Origin: Intoshia linei
Taxonomy: Eukaryota > Orthonectida > Rhopaluridae
Direction: 5' to 3'
DNA: 64,000 nucleotides
Assembly (NCBI GenBank): GCA_001642005.1
Contig: LWCA01000059.1
Location: 1-64,000 of the forward strand
Shown: piece after piece, positions 1 to 12,571 of the stretch
Layout of the letters: each line of letters begins with the position of its first letter
Position numbering within the stretch: the stretch's first letter is position 1
Position numbers and translations under genes: made by a program
The notes under the pieces: model-generated
What the model was told of the DNA's origin: nothing
The model's database searches: none
The model's input: only the letters and a program-made list of their open reading frames with translations

Positions 1-2762
1 ATTTAATGTTATAATTATTTAGCTATGTGGAGCTTGTTGAATATGAAGCATATACCGATGAAGATATTTAAAACCGTGACTATATTTTTAATTTCGTATT
101 ATATTGTGGACAAATTTAATTCTCGTTTATATTTTTAAGTAAAATTATGTGTAACTTAGTTGTAACGTTGTATACTAACATCTGTATAACAAAGTTATGT
201 TTGACATTTCTTTATTTACTATTATAAACGTCCTTGAAAGATTACAAAGACTTAGAAATATTTAATTTTTAATTAAAGGTTTATAATATTCTTCAAGACT
301 TTACATTAGTGCAAAATGTTAATGCGTATTAATATTATTTATTAATCCGCATAAATTGTCGTATTTAAACCTACTCCATAGTAAATTTCATCATACTAAT
401 AGATTATACGAGATAAATTATAAATTTGTATGTAAGTTTAGTTTATTTAATCATTATGGATTTGTACAATTTATTAAACGTCATTTTGATCAAGAAATAA
501 TAGAATATTATGAAAATTATCATAGGAAATGTTTTGAAAAATACATTTGGCACTTCTGATAAACTAAATATTATGGGAATAGATTTTATATCGATATTAC
601 GAAAATAAAAAATTAATCAATGAAGCATAAAATTGTAATCAATTCAGCCAAAAGAGTCTTACAAAAATATAAACGATCATTAAATTTGTACACAAAAGAA
701 AAAGAAATTCAAAATACAGTGATGATTTTTAATACATTTTTTATAAATGCTTGGATGAGTTACATTCCCGTTTATAATATATTTTGGGTTAAAATTTATA
801 AAATTTTTTATTTTGTTGGTATTTTGCGTTGAGGATATATAAAATTTTGGTTGGATTATGACAATCTTAAGTTTCTTATAAAAGTAGACTAAAATTTTTG
901 AAATGATAGACAAATTTCTACATTTAACCCATCACAAAGATCAAAACAAAATGATAAATATAGCTATAATTTGAAATTTATTTTTCATATTATAGAATAA
1001 CATCAATGGTACATGACGCAGCTTAACATTATTTATTAAAATATACGAACATTATTAAATTGTCAAGACAAACAAAGCATGAATTCAAGTTTTTGTAAAA
1101 AAAATTAAGAAAAACATAAAAATAAACTTCAATTTAGCTATTTTTTGTTAATTATTTAATTGATCAACGATGAGTCATTAATGAGTATTTTTCAGAATTG
1201 GTTATCGGATTGTCATTTTTTTTCAAATTACATCTTATCTACTTGGTATATTTTTGAATTTCTTAAAAAAAATATTTGATGTGACACCCTAATATATATG
1301 TCTAGTGCATAATTTTCACTTTACAATACGAGTTTGGCAGAATGCATGAACTCGAAGAGTAAGAGCATTCAACACATGAGTTTTGTAAAAGTGTGAAAAT
1401 TATAAGCTATGACATGTAATTTTTTTACTATTTAGTCTATTGAATCAAAATTTCAATTTTTGCATGTTGAAATATATAAATAATTTATTTTCAAAAACTT
1501 TATTATTTAACGATATTATATTATGGATTATTCTATGTTACAGGCAATTTGAATTATTGAATTTAATTATTCCATTCCATTGGTATTGTTCCACATGCCA
1601 AAAGTTGTACTTTGTCGTAGTAAATAAACTTAAAAATTGAAATTTAACTTAAATGTTTTTTTCTAATAAAAAATTAATCAAAAACATATTTTGTTTATAA
1701 GCAATAAAGTACTACTTTTAGTACGACAAAAATATGGTCAGTAGGGTGTTAACTTTTTGATCGAATTTTAGAAATTAAAAAAATACAGGGTCGTACGGTA
1801 TGAGAAATGCAATGAAAATAACATCTGCGGTGTTTGTTTTTAATATTATTACAAAAACATCGGCCTGCCTGCAATTTAAAAATACCCATAATATTTTGAA
1901 CTGAAATTTATTATTATTATATTATTTTTTATGATTATTAATTTCAAGCGATTAACGGTGTCATTATCTAATTCACCGTCAATACATGTAACCGATTTAA
2001 TTTTTGTAGGGATTTGAAAGTATTTATGGTACTGTCGTTACTTCACACCGTAAAGAATCTGAGAAATAGTATAAATAAATTTTTTTAATAGAAGTGGAAA
2101 GGTTGCTTTTTATGAGTGAATTCTACGGTAGAACATTTAACAGTGAAAAAATATACATATGATGCAACAAACTTTTTTAAATGTATCATTATAATTCAAC
2201 TTACAACCATACAACTTGTATGGGTCCAACAGTTACGAATTTGGCTTCCTTAAAATTTCATCAACTTTATACTCGTGATGTATAATTTCTGTGAGATTTT
2301 ATATACGAATTATAGTTTTGTCAAAAATGTTGCTTCTCAAAGATATCTACATGAGATTGAGGGTTCCTTTTATTTTACAGATAGAATATGGAAGACATGA
2401 AACATTACAATCTGATTAGAATCAAAATAATTATTATTTTTTCATTGAGCTGAATTTTATTAAGTGATTTATGTCAATTATATTACGTTTATATTATTTT
2501 GACACAAAAAAAAAATTTAGCAATTACTGATGAAATTTTGAATATAAAATAGAAAGAAAAAAATATTTTTTTGTCATTAATTAGACCCATTTTAATTTTT
2601 TTCGCAGGCAGGTAAGATTGTTGTCAATAGAAATGACGATTTGAATAAATAATATAAATATAATGGCAAGGTTACACACAATGTTATAAATCTTATTTCT
2701 GAAAACTATTTCCTTTCAGCAGCCTGATGTTTTTCAAAATTTAGGCTTAAAGAATGATATAA
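1..2762. other. Intergenic, no gene recognised
   Basis: Very AT-rich DNA. The open frames here are short, biased to F/I/K/N/Y and lack recognisable motifs, so I do not call them genes. At 1742-1812 there is one copy of a dispersed repeat that recurs at 62753-62812 (listed separately). The 3' end of the decarboxylase gene lies just to the right, so part of 2650-2762 is probably its 3' UTR. Confidence 0.6.
1742..1812 (+). repeat. Dispersed repeat, copy 1
   Basis: The stretch begins TAGGGTGTTAACTTTTT, continues through an A-rich middle and AAATACAGGGT, and ends in TATGAGAAAT. The same order of blocks occurs in the same orientation at 62753-62812. Origin unknown; it may be the end of a transposable element. 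Confidence 0.5.
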
Positions 2763-5700
2763 TTATACATCAATACTTTTGATAGCATTCCAAGCATAAT
2801 CAACATCTTGTTCCTTGGTTGACTCGGCACAAATTACGAAACGTAGTATAAAAATGTCTTTAACCATAGCACCGATAATGTGTATACGTCCATCTCTGTT
2901 AATTTTATCCAATATATCTTGATTGCAACTATTGGAACCCTGAAAATAATATAACATAAATAAAATGTACCTTGTGTCGAAAACAAACTAATCCCATGTT
3001 GACAGGATGCGTGATATAAAAATGGTCATCCTTTATCACATAACTTTCAAAACGATGTGCCAATTTGATTTGCTACTTTTATTATATACATATAAACTGT
3101 ATTATAGACGTTCTCAACCTTTATCTTTTAACGGCCACGTTAAAATTTAAATATATTTAAATTAAAACTTTAGTTTTAATTATTATGGTCGTAATTAATT
3201 ATTAAACACTTTCTTAATAAGATTATTTTACCGTAAACATTAACTGAATAATATTTTAAAGACTCTTGGATTTTGAGGATTGTTAGAATATGCAAAATTA
3301 CGATTTTTCCATGCATGAAACGCTATGCACCAGTTTAAGTGTCCCACAATGAAAGTATAATATAGATTTGGATACTCAACCTGTCATTTGAAAAATTTTA
3401 AAATTTTTGCTTGGTGTTCTTAAATTAAACGTTTTTTATGATTTTTATAGACATTTTTTCTTATGTCCATTATATTGTTATAAACATCTTAGATAAACCA
3501 TATTATTATTTAAATTTTGTTGAAAATATAATAATCTTATTGTCTAATCTCTTTTAGAGGTTAAATTAAAATAAATTTGATATATAACTACATTAAAGAA
3601 TCTCTGAATAAATATTCTAATTTATCGTAAATCTTATGTTTGACCTTATATTAAAAAGTAATCTTAATTTTAGATTGTAATATATAGTACAGTAACAATT
3701 ATTATATTTTACATTTAATACAATTTGGTATTTTTAACACATATCAAAATTCTTATATAATTATACATTAGGGCAGGGGTGGCCAATTTTTTACATACAA
3801 TGCACGATATTTTTATCATGCTATCTCAGATTAGCCAAATTTTTATGTGAAACTTCGGTTACTAATAGAATTTATACGTATAGAAATATAAAGTATTAAA
3901 TTAAACACAAAATTAACTTTGATATTGATATAAAATAAAATATTGAGAAAATTTAAATCCATTTTGAGAAAGTGATCAAAGTCAAAAATGTAACTTTATT
4001 TTATAATTATTATGATAGAAATATTTTAAATTGAATGGAATCTGATTTAAACTTTTTCAATTTTAACTAAAATGATATATTTCATTGTATTGTATTAATA
4101 CAATAAAGCAACCACAAATATTCTTACAATATAGTATTTATTTCATAAAAAATGTGAACGTATGCATATTAGAACTAATCTGTATTCAAAAATTTTTTCT
4201 TTGTGTAAATTGATACTAATACATTTTCTGCTAATTGACGATTTCATTAATAATCATATGATTAAAAGTAACATATTCATACAGATATTTTTTAAGACAC
4301 TGGCATAAATTTTATCTTAATTTGACGTTTAAAAGTGACCACTGTATTAAGGCCTATATTTTAATCTAAATTTAAAAAATAATATGATTTAGCAAGGATG
4401 TTTATAACAAATGACTTGTTATTGATAGAAAAAAATTAAATGATAATAAATTTTAAAAATACTTTGTGTATATTTAAAGATTTCAAACATCTACTGTAAT
4501 GAGAAAACGTCTATGTTGATAAACCTTATTTAATATTATATTATTTTATATTAATAAATACGTATCGAATATATTGTTGCAATCCATCAACTCCATAGGA
4601 TCTGATTACAAACCACAATTTTAAGGATCTAAATCTTCTCCCTAATGGAATTTGCCAATGCTAGTAATATGTTTATTGTATTATATTTATAATAAATTAT
4701 TGACTATAATATTTATATAAATCAGCTCTGAAGAACACGTTACCAGCGGGAAATTGTTGTCCATGTGGAATTTTATTGCTGCCCGCCACTTAAATTTTTT
4801 AATTTAGAGGATTTTTCATCTTACAGTTTATTTAGCTTATTTAGCTTAGGAGTGACATCTATACTGAATATCGATAGAGGGGGAAGAATAAGAATGAAAT
4901 TTGTAAACTGAGCCATTTAAATTAAATCATTAATGTAGTGAAAATTTAATCAAAATTTAAATTATAAACTCATTGGCTTGTAATTATATGTAGAATAACT
5001 AAATTTATTAATAAATACATGTATTATTAAAATGAATTAAAACTTTATCACTTAACTTAAAATTTGTAAATTTTTTTAAAGAAATATAAAAATTTGACTT
5101 TCAAAATTTTATAATGGAAATATATATAGAAATTGAAATAAACTGTTGATAAAAAACAAATCCAATATATACAATATAATTAAAATTATAATTTAATTCA
5201 GTGGCCACCAAACTACCACCCGCGTGCCAAACCTGGGCCGCAATTCAATTTTATTCGGTCCGCGAATTACAAAGTTATTGCAAAATATACCCGTCATATC
5301 TTACAAATTATCATATATCATCGACTTGTCATTTCTAGATCATGAGAAACATATAAATTAATTAACTTAAATTTTAATTAATAAATTACTCTAAAATCAA
5401 TAGCGTTTTTATCATTAGCATATTGTAAATATGAAGGGTTGATTTTGAATGTCTCTGTAAAGTATTTGTGGTTCTTTAACCTGTAATTTTAAATAAATTA
5501 AATTAAATTTTAATTACACAGTCCAACACCAAAAACATGCAAGGATGATGAATACATCATTTTGTTCGTCTCAACGAGCTGGTCAACGTTAATCACGTTC
5601 AAATTTGTTTTAAAATTGATGTTAAAGTTGCATAAATGCTCAAAATAGAGGATTTTAAAGCCATATGAAACACAATTAAAAATGCCGATTATTTGTTTTA

Positions 5701-8008
5701 TGAAGTAATAATATATTAATTAATGTCATACTATATTTTGTTTAATCAAAAATATTATTCTTTTTGAGAAACGTCAAATAATGTAATTCGACCAAATTAT
5801 ATGAGATCAAAATATTGAAATGCAAGTTAAACAGTATAATGTATAACATAAAGTCAAGTAAAATCTTTATTACGCAACATAAGCTGGAATTAATTAGTAT
5901 TAAAGACCACATTACACAAATTTTCTCTATAATTAGTAGCAGAATGGCAGAATTAGTGGCAGCTCGTCATTAAAGTCAGAATTGACAAATTATTTAAAAA
6001 TTATAATTTTATAATACACAGTACAAAGAAAATTGTAATAGTTTGAGCTTCACTGTTTGCAGCCTGAAATTTGTAAATTTCGTTATATAACCATCATATT
6101 ACAATTCAATAAATTAAACACAAATTGTAATTTCTATTCAAAATGTAATAATGTGGGCTGCACTGTTTGCAGTCCGTGATTTGTGAATTTAAGTATGTAA
6201 CTTAAACATTGAAATTCACAAATTAAAAAGTGTAATAGCCATATTACAGTTCAATACATAAAACATACATGTTCTTGCAGTCATCAAATTATTTTGTGCA
6301 CTAGCCGCCACTGAAATCAATGTAACATTTATTGAAAATAGTAATTTTCTGTCAAAATAGGGAAGAGGCCGCAACCTTCTGCATCTCGTGGGCCACTTTT
6401 TTAAATTAAAAAATTATATGGGCCCCGTTTTTACAACTTTAAACATGATCGATTTCAATTTTAACTGAAGAGAAACGTTTCTAGTATATTCAACAAAATA
6501 AAATCCGGGACAATCTGAAAATTTAGTATTAAAATGATTATAATGAGCCAATTATACAATTATATTGTAGTAGAAAATGTTCAAAACGGTGATTAAAAGT
6601 TGAAAAATTTAAAAATAAATAATTAACATATTTACTCAAATAAGCATCAAAATTATTCTGTGGGCCACTGGTTGTCAACTCTTGCAGTGAAAAGGTAACA
6701 TTGTTAATCTGTTAAAACATTATTTACTATATAAAATTTATTTTACTAATTTTAGATTGTAATATTAAAATCTAAATTTATTTACCATAAAGCTGAAACA
6801 TCATAGTTAACTAAGAGCCATTTATGAGGGTTGAAATTAAATGAATCTGCAAGCTAATATGTAATGAAATTTAATTTACTATTATTATTGAAATTACTTC
6901 TATTCCTTTCATATAAAACCTATATTCAGGGCAAATAAATGCAGACCCAGCGTATGCTGAATCAATATGTAACCAGATATCATGAACTTTAGCTATAATA
7001 TTAATAATCATCATTATTCATATATAAACTTATATTTCCAATTAATGCTAGATTGTCGAATGAGCACGTTGATGTTGTCCCTAGAGTAGCAACAACCTAT
7101 GTAATTATTATTAAAATATATATATCAATATTTTTAAATTACGTAGAATGGATATAAACCGTTAAGTTTATCAGCCAAAATGGTACTACTCAGCTCTGAA
7201 ACATTCATACTGTTATCCTCGTTTGTAGGTATTTTACGTAATATTACGGAAGCTAACATCCCTGCTCTTTCCACGGAACTGTGTGACTTGTAAAAAAATT
7301 AAATATAATTATAATACATAATTATGATCAATTAATATTTAAAATACCTGATCTGATCCATACATGACTAATTTATGTAGTTGATCTGACGCTTTTGTTT
7401 TTTGTAATAATTTCGATCGAGCAGCCATCAAACAAATTAATGTAGATTCACTGGCTGATGCCTAAAATTAATTATTTTTCGTAAAAAATGCATTCACTTG
7501 AATGACTCCACCACCTGTTTTAGAGTTTGATTTAAAATGCTCAGGTAAATCAAGCATTTCACAGAGCCAGTCCATCATGACAATCTCCAATTCTGTACAA
7601 GATGGACTCGATATCTAAAGTTATCGAGATATAATATGTTAATACAAAATTAAACCCACGAAAATCCAACACATCCTAGACAGCTTGACAGCATATCGGC
7701 ACAAATTGACGGGTACGATTGTCCGGCTGGAAAATATGCGAAAAATTTGGGACTATTCCAGTGCGTAGTCTACACTTTTATTAATAATACTATTTTAAAA
7801 ACTATACCCCACCAACAATATGTTTTTTAAAATCTTCCATAATATCCTGAAATTTATGACCTTCGCTAGGAGGGTGTTCTGGTAGACATAATTCCATAAA
7901 CCCTGGCTCAACCTTTGAAAGTACTGGTAATTCACGAATGCTATCCATATAATCGGCAATGTAATCGACGATCTCTTTACCCACCTTTCTAAATTCTTTA
8001 CTATCCAT
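2763..8008 (-). CDS. Aromatic-L-amino-acid decarboxylase-like, one exon not found
   Basis: PLP-dependent group II decarboxylase; family members make amines such as dopamine, serotonin or tyramine. Exons from 5': 7808-8008, 7656-7769, 7498-7614, 7348-7461, 7143-7286, 7030-7096, 6898-6992, 6786-6853, then 4562-4660, 2971-3072, 2763-2939. Landmarks: start [53 protein letters not shown]; the cofactor aspartate region [12 protein letters not shown] (usually HVDAAYAG); NPHKW with the PLP lysine; [15 protein letters not shown]-terminal [11 protein letters not shown]. Exon 8 ends in phase 2 while the HWQ exon begins in phase 0, and about 30 residues of the family are missing between them. I found no exon for these in 4661-6785, which is full of transposon-like sequence. 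The gene is therefore either interrupted or carries a divergent exon I missed. Substrate cannot be told from sequence. Confidence 0.82.
3774..4344. mobile_element. hAT-like MITE in a decarboxylase intron
   Basis: Left end CAGGGGTGGCCAATTTT; right end AAAAGTGACCACTG, giving imperfect inverted ends that start CAG. Flanking 8-mers CATTAGGG (left) and TATTAAGG (right) agree at 6 of 8 bases, as an aged hAT target duplication would. No coding capacity. Confidence 0.5.
5209..6670. mobile_element. hAT-like transposon debris in a decarboxylase intron
   Basis: The left part begins CAGTGGCCACCAAAC and the right part ends GTGGGCCACTG, so the ends are roughly inverted, but the flanking bases do not match as a target duplication. 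More than one element may overlap here. It holds an imperfect internal duplication of about 100 bases (around 6045 and 6150, both with CACTGTTTGCAG). This debris lies where a decarboxylase exon is expected. Confidence 0.4.
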
Positions 8009-8811
8009 GTATATTTAAATATTTTTGTCAATACTGGTATTTTAAATGTTATTTATTCGAGTTTATTTACAGAATATCAAATTCTAAGACCACTATATAA
8101 AAATGACTAATTACATTCCAACTGTTAATTAGAATAATAAACAGCTTAAATAAATACATATATATAGTTTTTTCAATGTCGACACTTACTCATAGATTAT
8201 TAAACATTAATAATTCCACTTTAGCTATTTTTTTGCAATTATATCAAACCTGTGTTTGTTCACACTTTCTTATGGTGTACAGTTTTTTGATGAATTTAAA
8301 TATGAGAAATTTATTTTTAGTTAGTTTTGCGAGGTTTTTGATAAAGGTCGCTATTTTATATATATTAAATAAGGTTGGCAATTTATTGAATAAATTTTTA
8401 CCCGTAAATTACCTATACATTTTATTTATACATTTATATTTAATTATTTATCAAAACTAATTTAATATCAGATATTTTGTATCAGATAGATAATAAATTA
8501 TATATTATTTAATTTATTAAACATTTATTTTTTGAAATAGTATTTTAAGAATATCAATGCATTAACAAAATCTGCAGATATTCTAGATCGACTATTAGTA
8601 ATTTATTGCCGGCAGCACAAAATTCCTTTTATGACTTTGACTCAATGGTAGGTTTAATACTTGTCAGTGCGGGTATAACCTTGTTACATTATCGGTTCTC
8701 ATTCCTTATCTTTCGAAAGCTGATAATTCACCAATTACTGTTTTTAATATTTTTTATTAGTTATCTGGATATAACTGTATTAATTGTTATTTTTGTAAAA
8801 TAGTGTTTAAA

Positions 8812-9135
8812 TTCTAGGACTATTTTCATTTTTAACAAAATAAAATGGTATTCTCTGGTTTTAATCGTGAAAATGCACTTTTTGGAGGTTGCAATGTATG
8901 ATAATGTTTATGATTTTTAAACATATACCACAATTGACGTTGTATAACATTCTAGGGCTTTTATCATTTTTACTAAAAGAGGGTAATTTGTGGTTTTGGC
9001 CGTGAAGATATAAGATTTTCGAATTTAAATTTATCATAATGGTTATGATTTTAAATGTTTATCAGATTGTGTATTTGTTATAATTCTAGGACTCGTTAGA
9101 ATTTAAAAAAAAAGATGATTTGGTTTTTTGACCTT
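8812..9135 (+). repeat. Tandem repeat family, locus 1 (three units)
   Basis: Three imperfect units of about 135 bases start at roughly 8812, 8949 and 9081, each opening with ATTCTAGG(A/G)CT and containing a TTTGG/TTTTGAC block and an A-rich block. Similar units occur in the opposite orientation at 37130-37960 and 60970-61105. Confidence 0.5.
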
Positions 9136-9637
9136 CAACGACTCAATTTCTGAAATTTGCATTAAATTTGCTATAAAACAACACACTCGACAAACTGCAT
9201 TAGAAATGGGATTAGTAAAAATCTACGCCTCTTAAATAAACTGGAACAAACAAATAAATAAACGGACATACCTTTTTAACTAAATTACTTTATATAAGTT
9301 AGGATTTACCTTTATAAATTTAAAAAATATTTTACCGGTAATTTACCTAAATATTTTTATTATTAATTTAAACATAAATTTTGTCGATTCCTAATATTTT
9401 CAGAGTACTTTACTACATTGTACAAATTATATATCAAGTTAAGTTCAATCATAGCGGTTATTAATTTATTTTATGTAGTTTACTTTTTAGTTATTATTCG
9501 ATATGCATTAACTTTGATTATACAGTAATTCAATAGTATTAATTTAACCTTGACATTATTTATTCAAATGTACATTCAAATGTAGTTATACATTATAGTA
9601 CAAAAATATTTTCTAAATTTAATACATTGTATTAAAC

Positions 9638-9956
9638 CAGTGGTTCCCGAAAGGGGGTCATTGGACCCCGGGTCCAAAACTACATGCCTTGGGGTCGGTA
9701 AGATTCAAATAAACTATAAAAATATAAATATATATATTAAAAAGTCTACCAACCTAAATTATAAGAAAAATCACCTTTTCTAATATTTTTTTGAAAAACA
9801 CGATTTTACCAAATCTTATTAGAAATAACCTTTAATTTGGTCATAAAATTTATGTACATGTGTATTTCATGTTTCCTTTGGGGTCAAAAAAAATAATATT
9901 TTGAAATGTGGATCGGTAGTACGGACTCCGTACACTGTTTAAATCGGACAATACTG
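9638..9956. mobile_element. hAT-like MITE
   Basis: Left end CAGTGGTTCCCG and right end CGGACAATACTG are imperfect inverted ends. The flanking 8-mers TATTAAAC and TATTAATC differ at one base. No coding capacity. The boundary is plausible but not certain, because another CTG occurs nearby. Confidence 0.5.
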
Positions 9957-10528
9957 TATTAATCATTTAAAATGTAAAATGAATGCATTATTTTTCCTGA
10001 TGGCTGGATATCCTATACGAGAATTCCATTATATGGTTTCGACCATGGCGTGGTAAACCACTCACAAAATTTTGTGAACCCTGAAACTGGTCACCTCACA
10101 CAAATAAGATTGAATCGTTATGGGCTTCATTAGTTTAGCACATTTTACACAAAATAAACTTTTTAAATTTCTGTGAAATTATGTATTTTTTTATCATTTC
10201 ACATTACACATATCTATAGAAATGTGGGAACATTGTTGATTTAGAATCTAAATCAATAATCTAAATTTGAGATTAAGTATTGGCACGGTCGAAAGAAAAA
10301 TAATAATAATTGTAATTCGAAATACAGTCCGACAGGAACTATTTATAAATAAAGAGATAAACCGAGAATATAAATATGATTACATAATTCATTTATTCAT
10401 TCAGGTCAATATTGTATTCACAGTAAATACCAATAAAGTTTATTTGAAATTATTTGATTTCTGTTTGTTGACTGATATAAAAAATATTAAAATAAAATAT
10501 CTTAAAATTGTACAATTAATATTGAAAA

Positions 10529-12478
10529 ATGGAAAGTATTGTCGAAGAATCTTTAGAAAAGCAAAAATATCTCGCTGTCGATGAAGATGTTTACAATCCA
10601 GCTGACTTTTTAGAAACCTCAATTGATCCGACAGATGAACTTTACCCTATTGCGGTACTGATTGATGAAATGAGAAATGATAATGTTCAATTGAGGCTGA
10701 ACAGTATCACAAATGTAAAAACAATTGCCTTTGCTTTGGGACCTGAAAGAACTAGAAATGAATTGATACCATATTTGACTGACAAAATTCATGATGATGA
10801 TGAAATATTATCTGTCATGGCCCTAAAACTGGGTGATTTTATTTCTTTGGTTGGAGGAATCGAATATTGCCATTTAATTCTAAAACCACTTGAAATGCTG
10901 TGTTCAAATGAAGATACGCAGGTTCGTAAGCGAACTATGGAGTCTTTAACTAAAATTATTGACAATATGGATATATCAGCGATAAATGAACACGTTGTTC
11001 CAATGATACACAGATTACACAAAGCTGAATGGTATTCAATGCGATGCGCTTGTTCCTGTTTACTAATAAATTCATATTTACATTCTGATGAAGACACCCA
11101 ATCAGAATTTCGTAATTTGTACATTTCTTTATTGCAGGATCCAGTAGCAATGGTACGCAGAGCCACAGTAAGTAGGTTTACCAATTTTATCAAAGTCGTT
11201 GACTTTCGTCATGTATATGAAGAATTGGTTCCAATATTTCAAACTCTTATATCTGATGGACAAGATTCTGTTAGATTTATGGTAGCAGAAGAATTTGCAG
11301 ATGCTATTAAGATTTTAGTACCTTCAGAAGTGTTTGATGAAACAAATGAGACTAGTGATATTCAAGAACGAAAAAAATGTATCATTGATGATAATTTAGT
11401 TGAAAAATTTTTCAATTTTTTGGAGGATTTGGTTAATGATTGTAGTTGGAGAGTTAGATGCGTCATTGCTAAAAATATATTTAAATTTCAAGAGTCTTTC
11501 GGAAAATGTTTATCAAATGAAAAAATTGCCAAATGTTACGGAAAATTACTCAAAGATGATGAACCTGAAGTTAAATCAGCAGCATCCTTGAGTTTTACTG
11601 ATTTTATGAATGCTGTTAGGGAGGAAGAACGTGAAGGTATTTACACGTCAATTTTTTCAGAATGCATTGTGGCATTATCATCTGATGTCAATGAATATGT
11701 CAAAATTTCACTTTCTTCTGTAATAATGAAACTGTCTAAAACAATGGGTATCGATTTTACCATTTCCGACCTACTACCTATATATTTGCAGTTATTGAAG
11801 GATGAATGTTCAAACGTTCGTTTAAACATAATATCCAACCTTAATTATGTCAATAATGTGATAGGAATGACACAATTAACGGAATGTTTATTACCCGCCA
11901 TGTTTGATCTAGCTAATGATGAAAAATGGAGAGTTAGGTTGGCTATACTTACATTGACTCCAGTTTTGGCGTCTCAACTGGGTGAAGAATTTTTTAATAA
12001 AGAATTCCTTAGTATTTGTTTCAAATGGCTGGATGATCCAGTTTACGAGATACGCAGAAGTGCAGCAATTACATTTGATGAAATCATTCAAAATTATGGC
12101 AAAGATTGGGCCAATGAAAAAGTTGTACCACAGCTTGTTCTTAAATTAGAGACATCATCCAATTATTTACGCAGATTGTCTATCATTAACTGCTTGGCCG
12201 TTATTTCTGAGCCATGTGGCACTGAAATTGTTGAAAATAATATTATCCCTGCTTTAATCAAACTCACAGAAGACAAAATTTCTAATGTTAGATTCAATGT
12301 ATGCAAAGCTTTTTTAAAAATCGATCAACTCATAAGTGGTGATTTTTACTATCAAAATATTGAACCTATTCTTAACGGCCTCATCAAAAATGACAAGGAT
12401 TCTCTAGTTAAATTTTTTGCTCAACAAACAATTGACAATATTCACAAAAAATCTATTCCACCAAAAAATTTTGATTAA
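10529..12478 (+). CDS. PP2A 65-kDa regulatory (scaffold) subunit A
   Basis: Scaffold of protein phosphatase 2A: tandem HEAT repeats hold the catalytic C and variable B subunits in cytosol and nucleus. The whole 649-residue protein is one uninterrupted frame. Family signatures follow in order: LYPIAVLIDEMRND, ERTRNELIPYLTD, AMVRRATVSRF, CSWRVRCVIAKNIF, DECSNVRLNIISNL, EKWRVRLAIL, YEIRRSAAITF, VRFNVCKAFLKI and VKFFAQQTI. The usual protein is about 590 residues. The excess comes from an acidic N-terminal extension of about 30 residues before LYPIAV and a charged insert near residues 265-290 within a mid-protein HEAT repeat. It is quite diverged, and intronless among intron-rich genes, so it may be a retroposed paralog. 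AATAAA lies at 12542, within 30 bases of the next gene's start codon. Confidence 0.93.
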   Translation: MESIVEESLEKQKYLAVDEDVYNPADFLETSIDPTDELYPIAVLIDEMRNDNVQLRLNSITNVKTIAFALGPERTRNELIPYLTDKIHDDDEILSVMALKLGDFISLVGGIEYCHLILKPLEMLCSNEDTQVRKRTMESLTKIIDNMDISAINEHVVPMIHRLHKAEWYSMRCACSCLLINSYLHSDEDTQSEFRNLYISLLQDPVAMVRRATVSRFTNFIKVVDFRHVYEELVPIFQTLISDGQDSVRFMVAEEFADAIKILVPSEVFDETNETSDIQERKKCIIDDNLVEKFFNFLEDLVNDCSWRVRCVIAKNIFKFQESFGKCLSNEKIAKCYGKLLKDDEPEVKSAASLSFTDFMNAVREEEREGIYTSIFSECIVALSSDVNEYVKISLSSVIMKLSKTMGIDFTISDLLPIYLQLLKDECSNVRLNIISNLNYVNNVIGMTQLTECLLPAMFDLANDEKWRVRLAILTLTPVLASQLGEEFFNKEFLSICFKWLDDPVYEIRRSAAITFDEIIQNYGKDWANEKVVPQLVLKLETSSNYLRRLSIINCLAVISEPCGTEIVENNIIPALIKLTEDKISNVRFNVCKAFLKIDQLISGDFYYQNIEPILNGLIKNDKDSLVKFFAQQTIDNIHKKSIPPKNFD

Positions 12479-12571
12479 ATTTATATATTAACCAGCAAAT
12501 ATCCTCAATTGTGTTTCTATAGTTTTTAGATATGTATCTTAAATAAACTATTTGTAATATTATTTTGTATA

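Larger units (their letters stand above)
8009..10528. other. Divergent intergenic region between AADC and PP2A-A
   Basis: The two flanking genes point away from each other, so both promoters should lie here. The open frames at 8176-8460 and 8606-8803 are hydrophobic AT-rich frames without motif support. The region contains tandem repeat units (8812-9135) and a hAT-like MITE (9638-9956), both listed separately. Confidence 0.6.

Noticed and set aside
356-913. Three overlapping ORFs of 67-77 codons on both strands
   Set aside because: Composition is the F/I/K/N/Y mix expected of random AT-rich DNA, no motif, no splice continuation.
8176-8803. Hydrophobic ORFs that might look like membrane proteins
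   Set aside because: Leucine/phenylalanine/isoleucine-rich frames arise easily from T-rich DNA; no start context, no homologous motif, no exon partner.
10267-10584. 105-codon ORF overlapping the PP2A-A start
   Set aside because: Out of frame with PP2A-A, which has family-wide similarity; the ORF has no motif.
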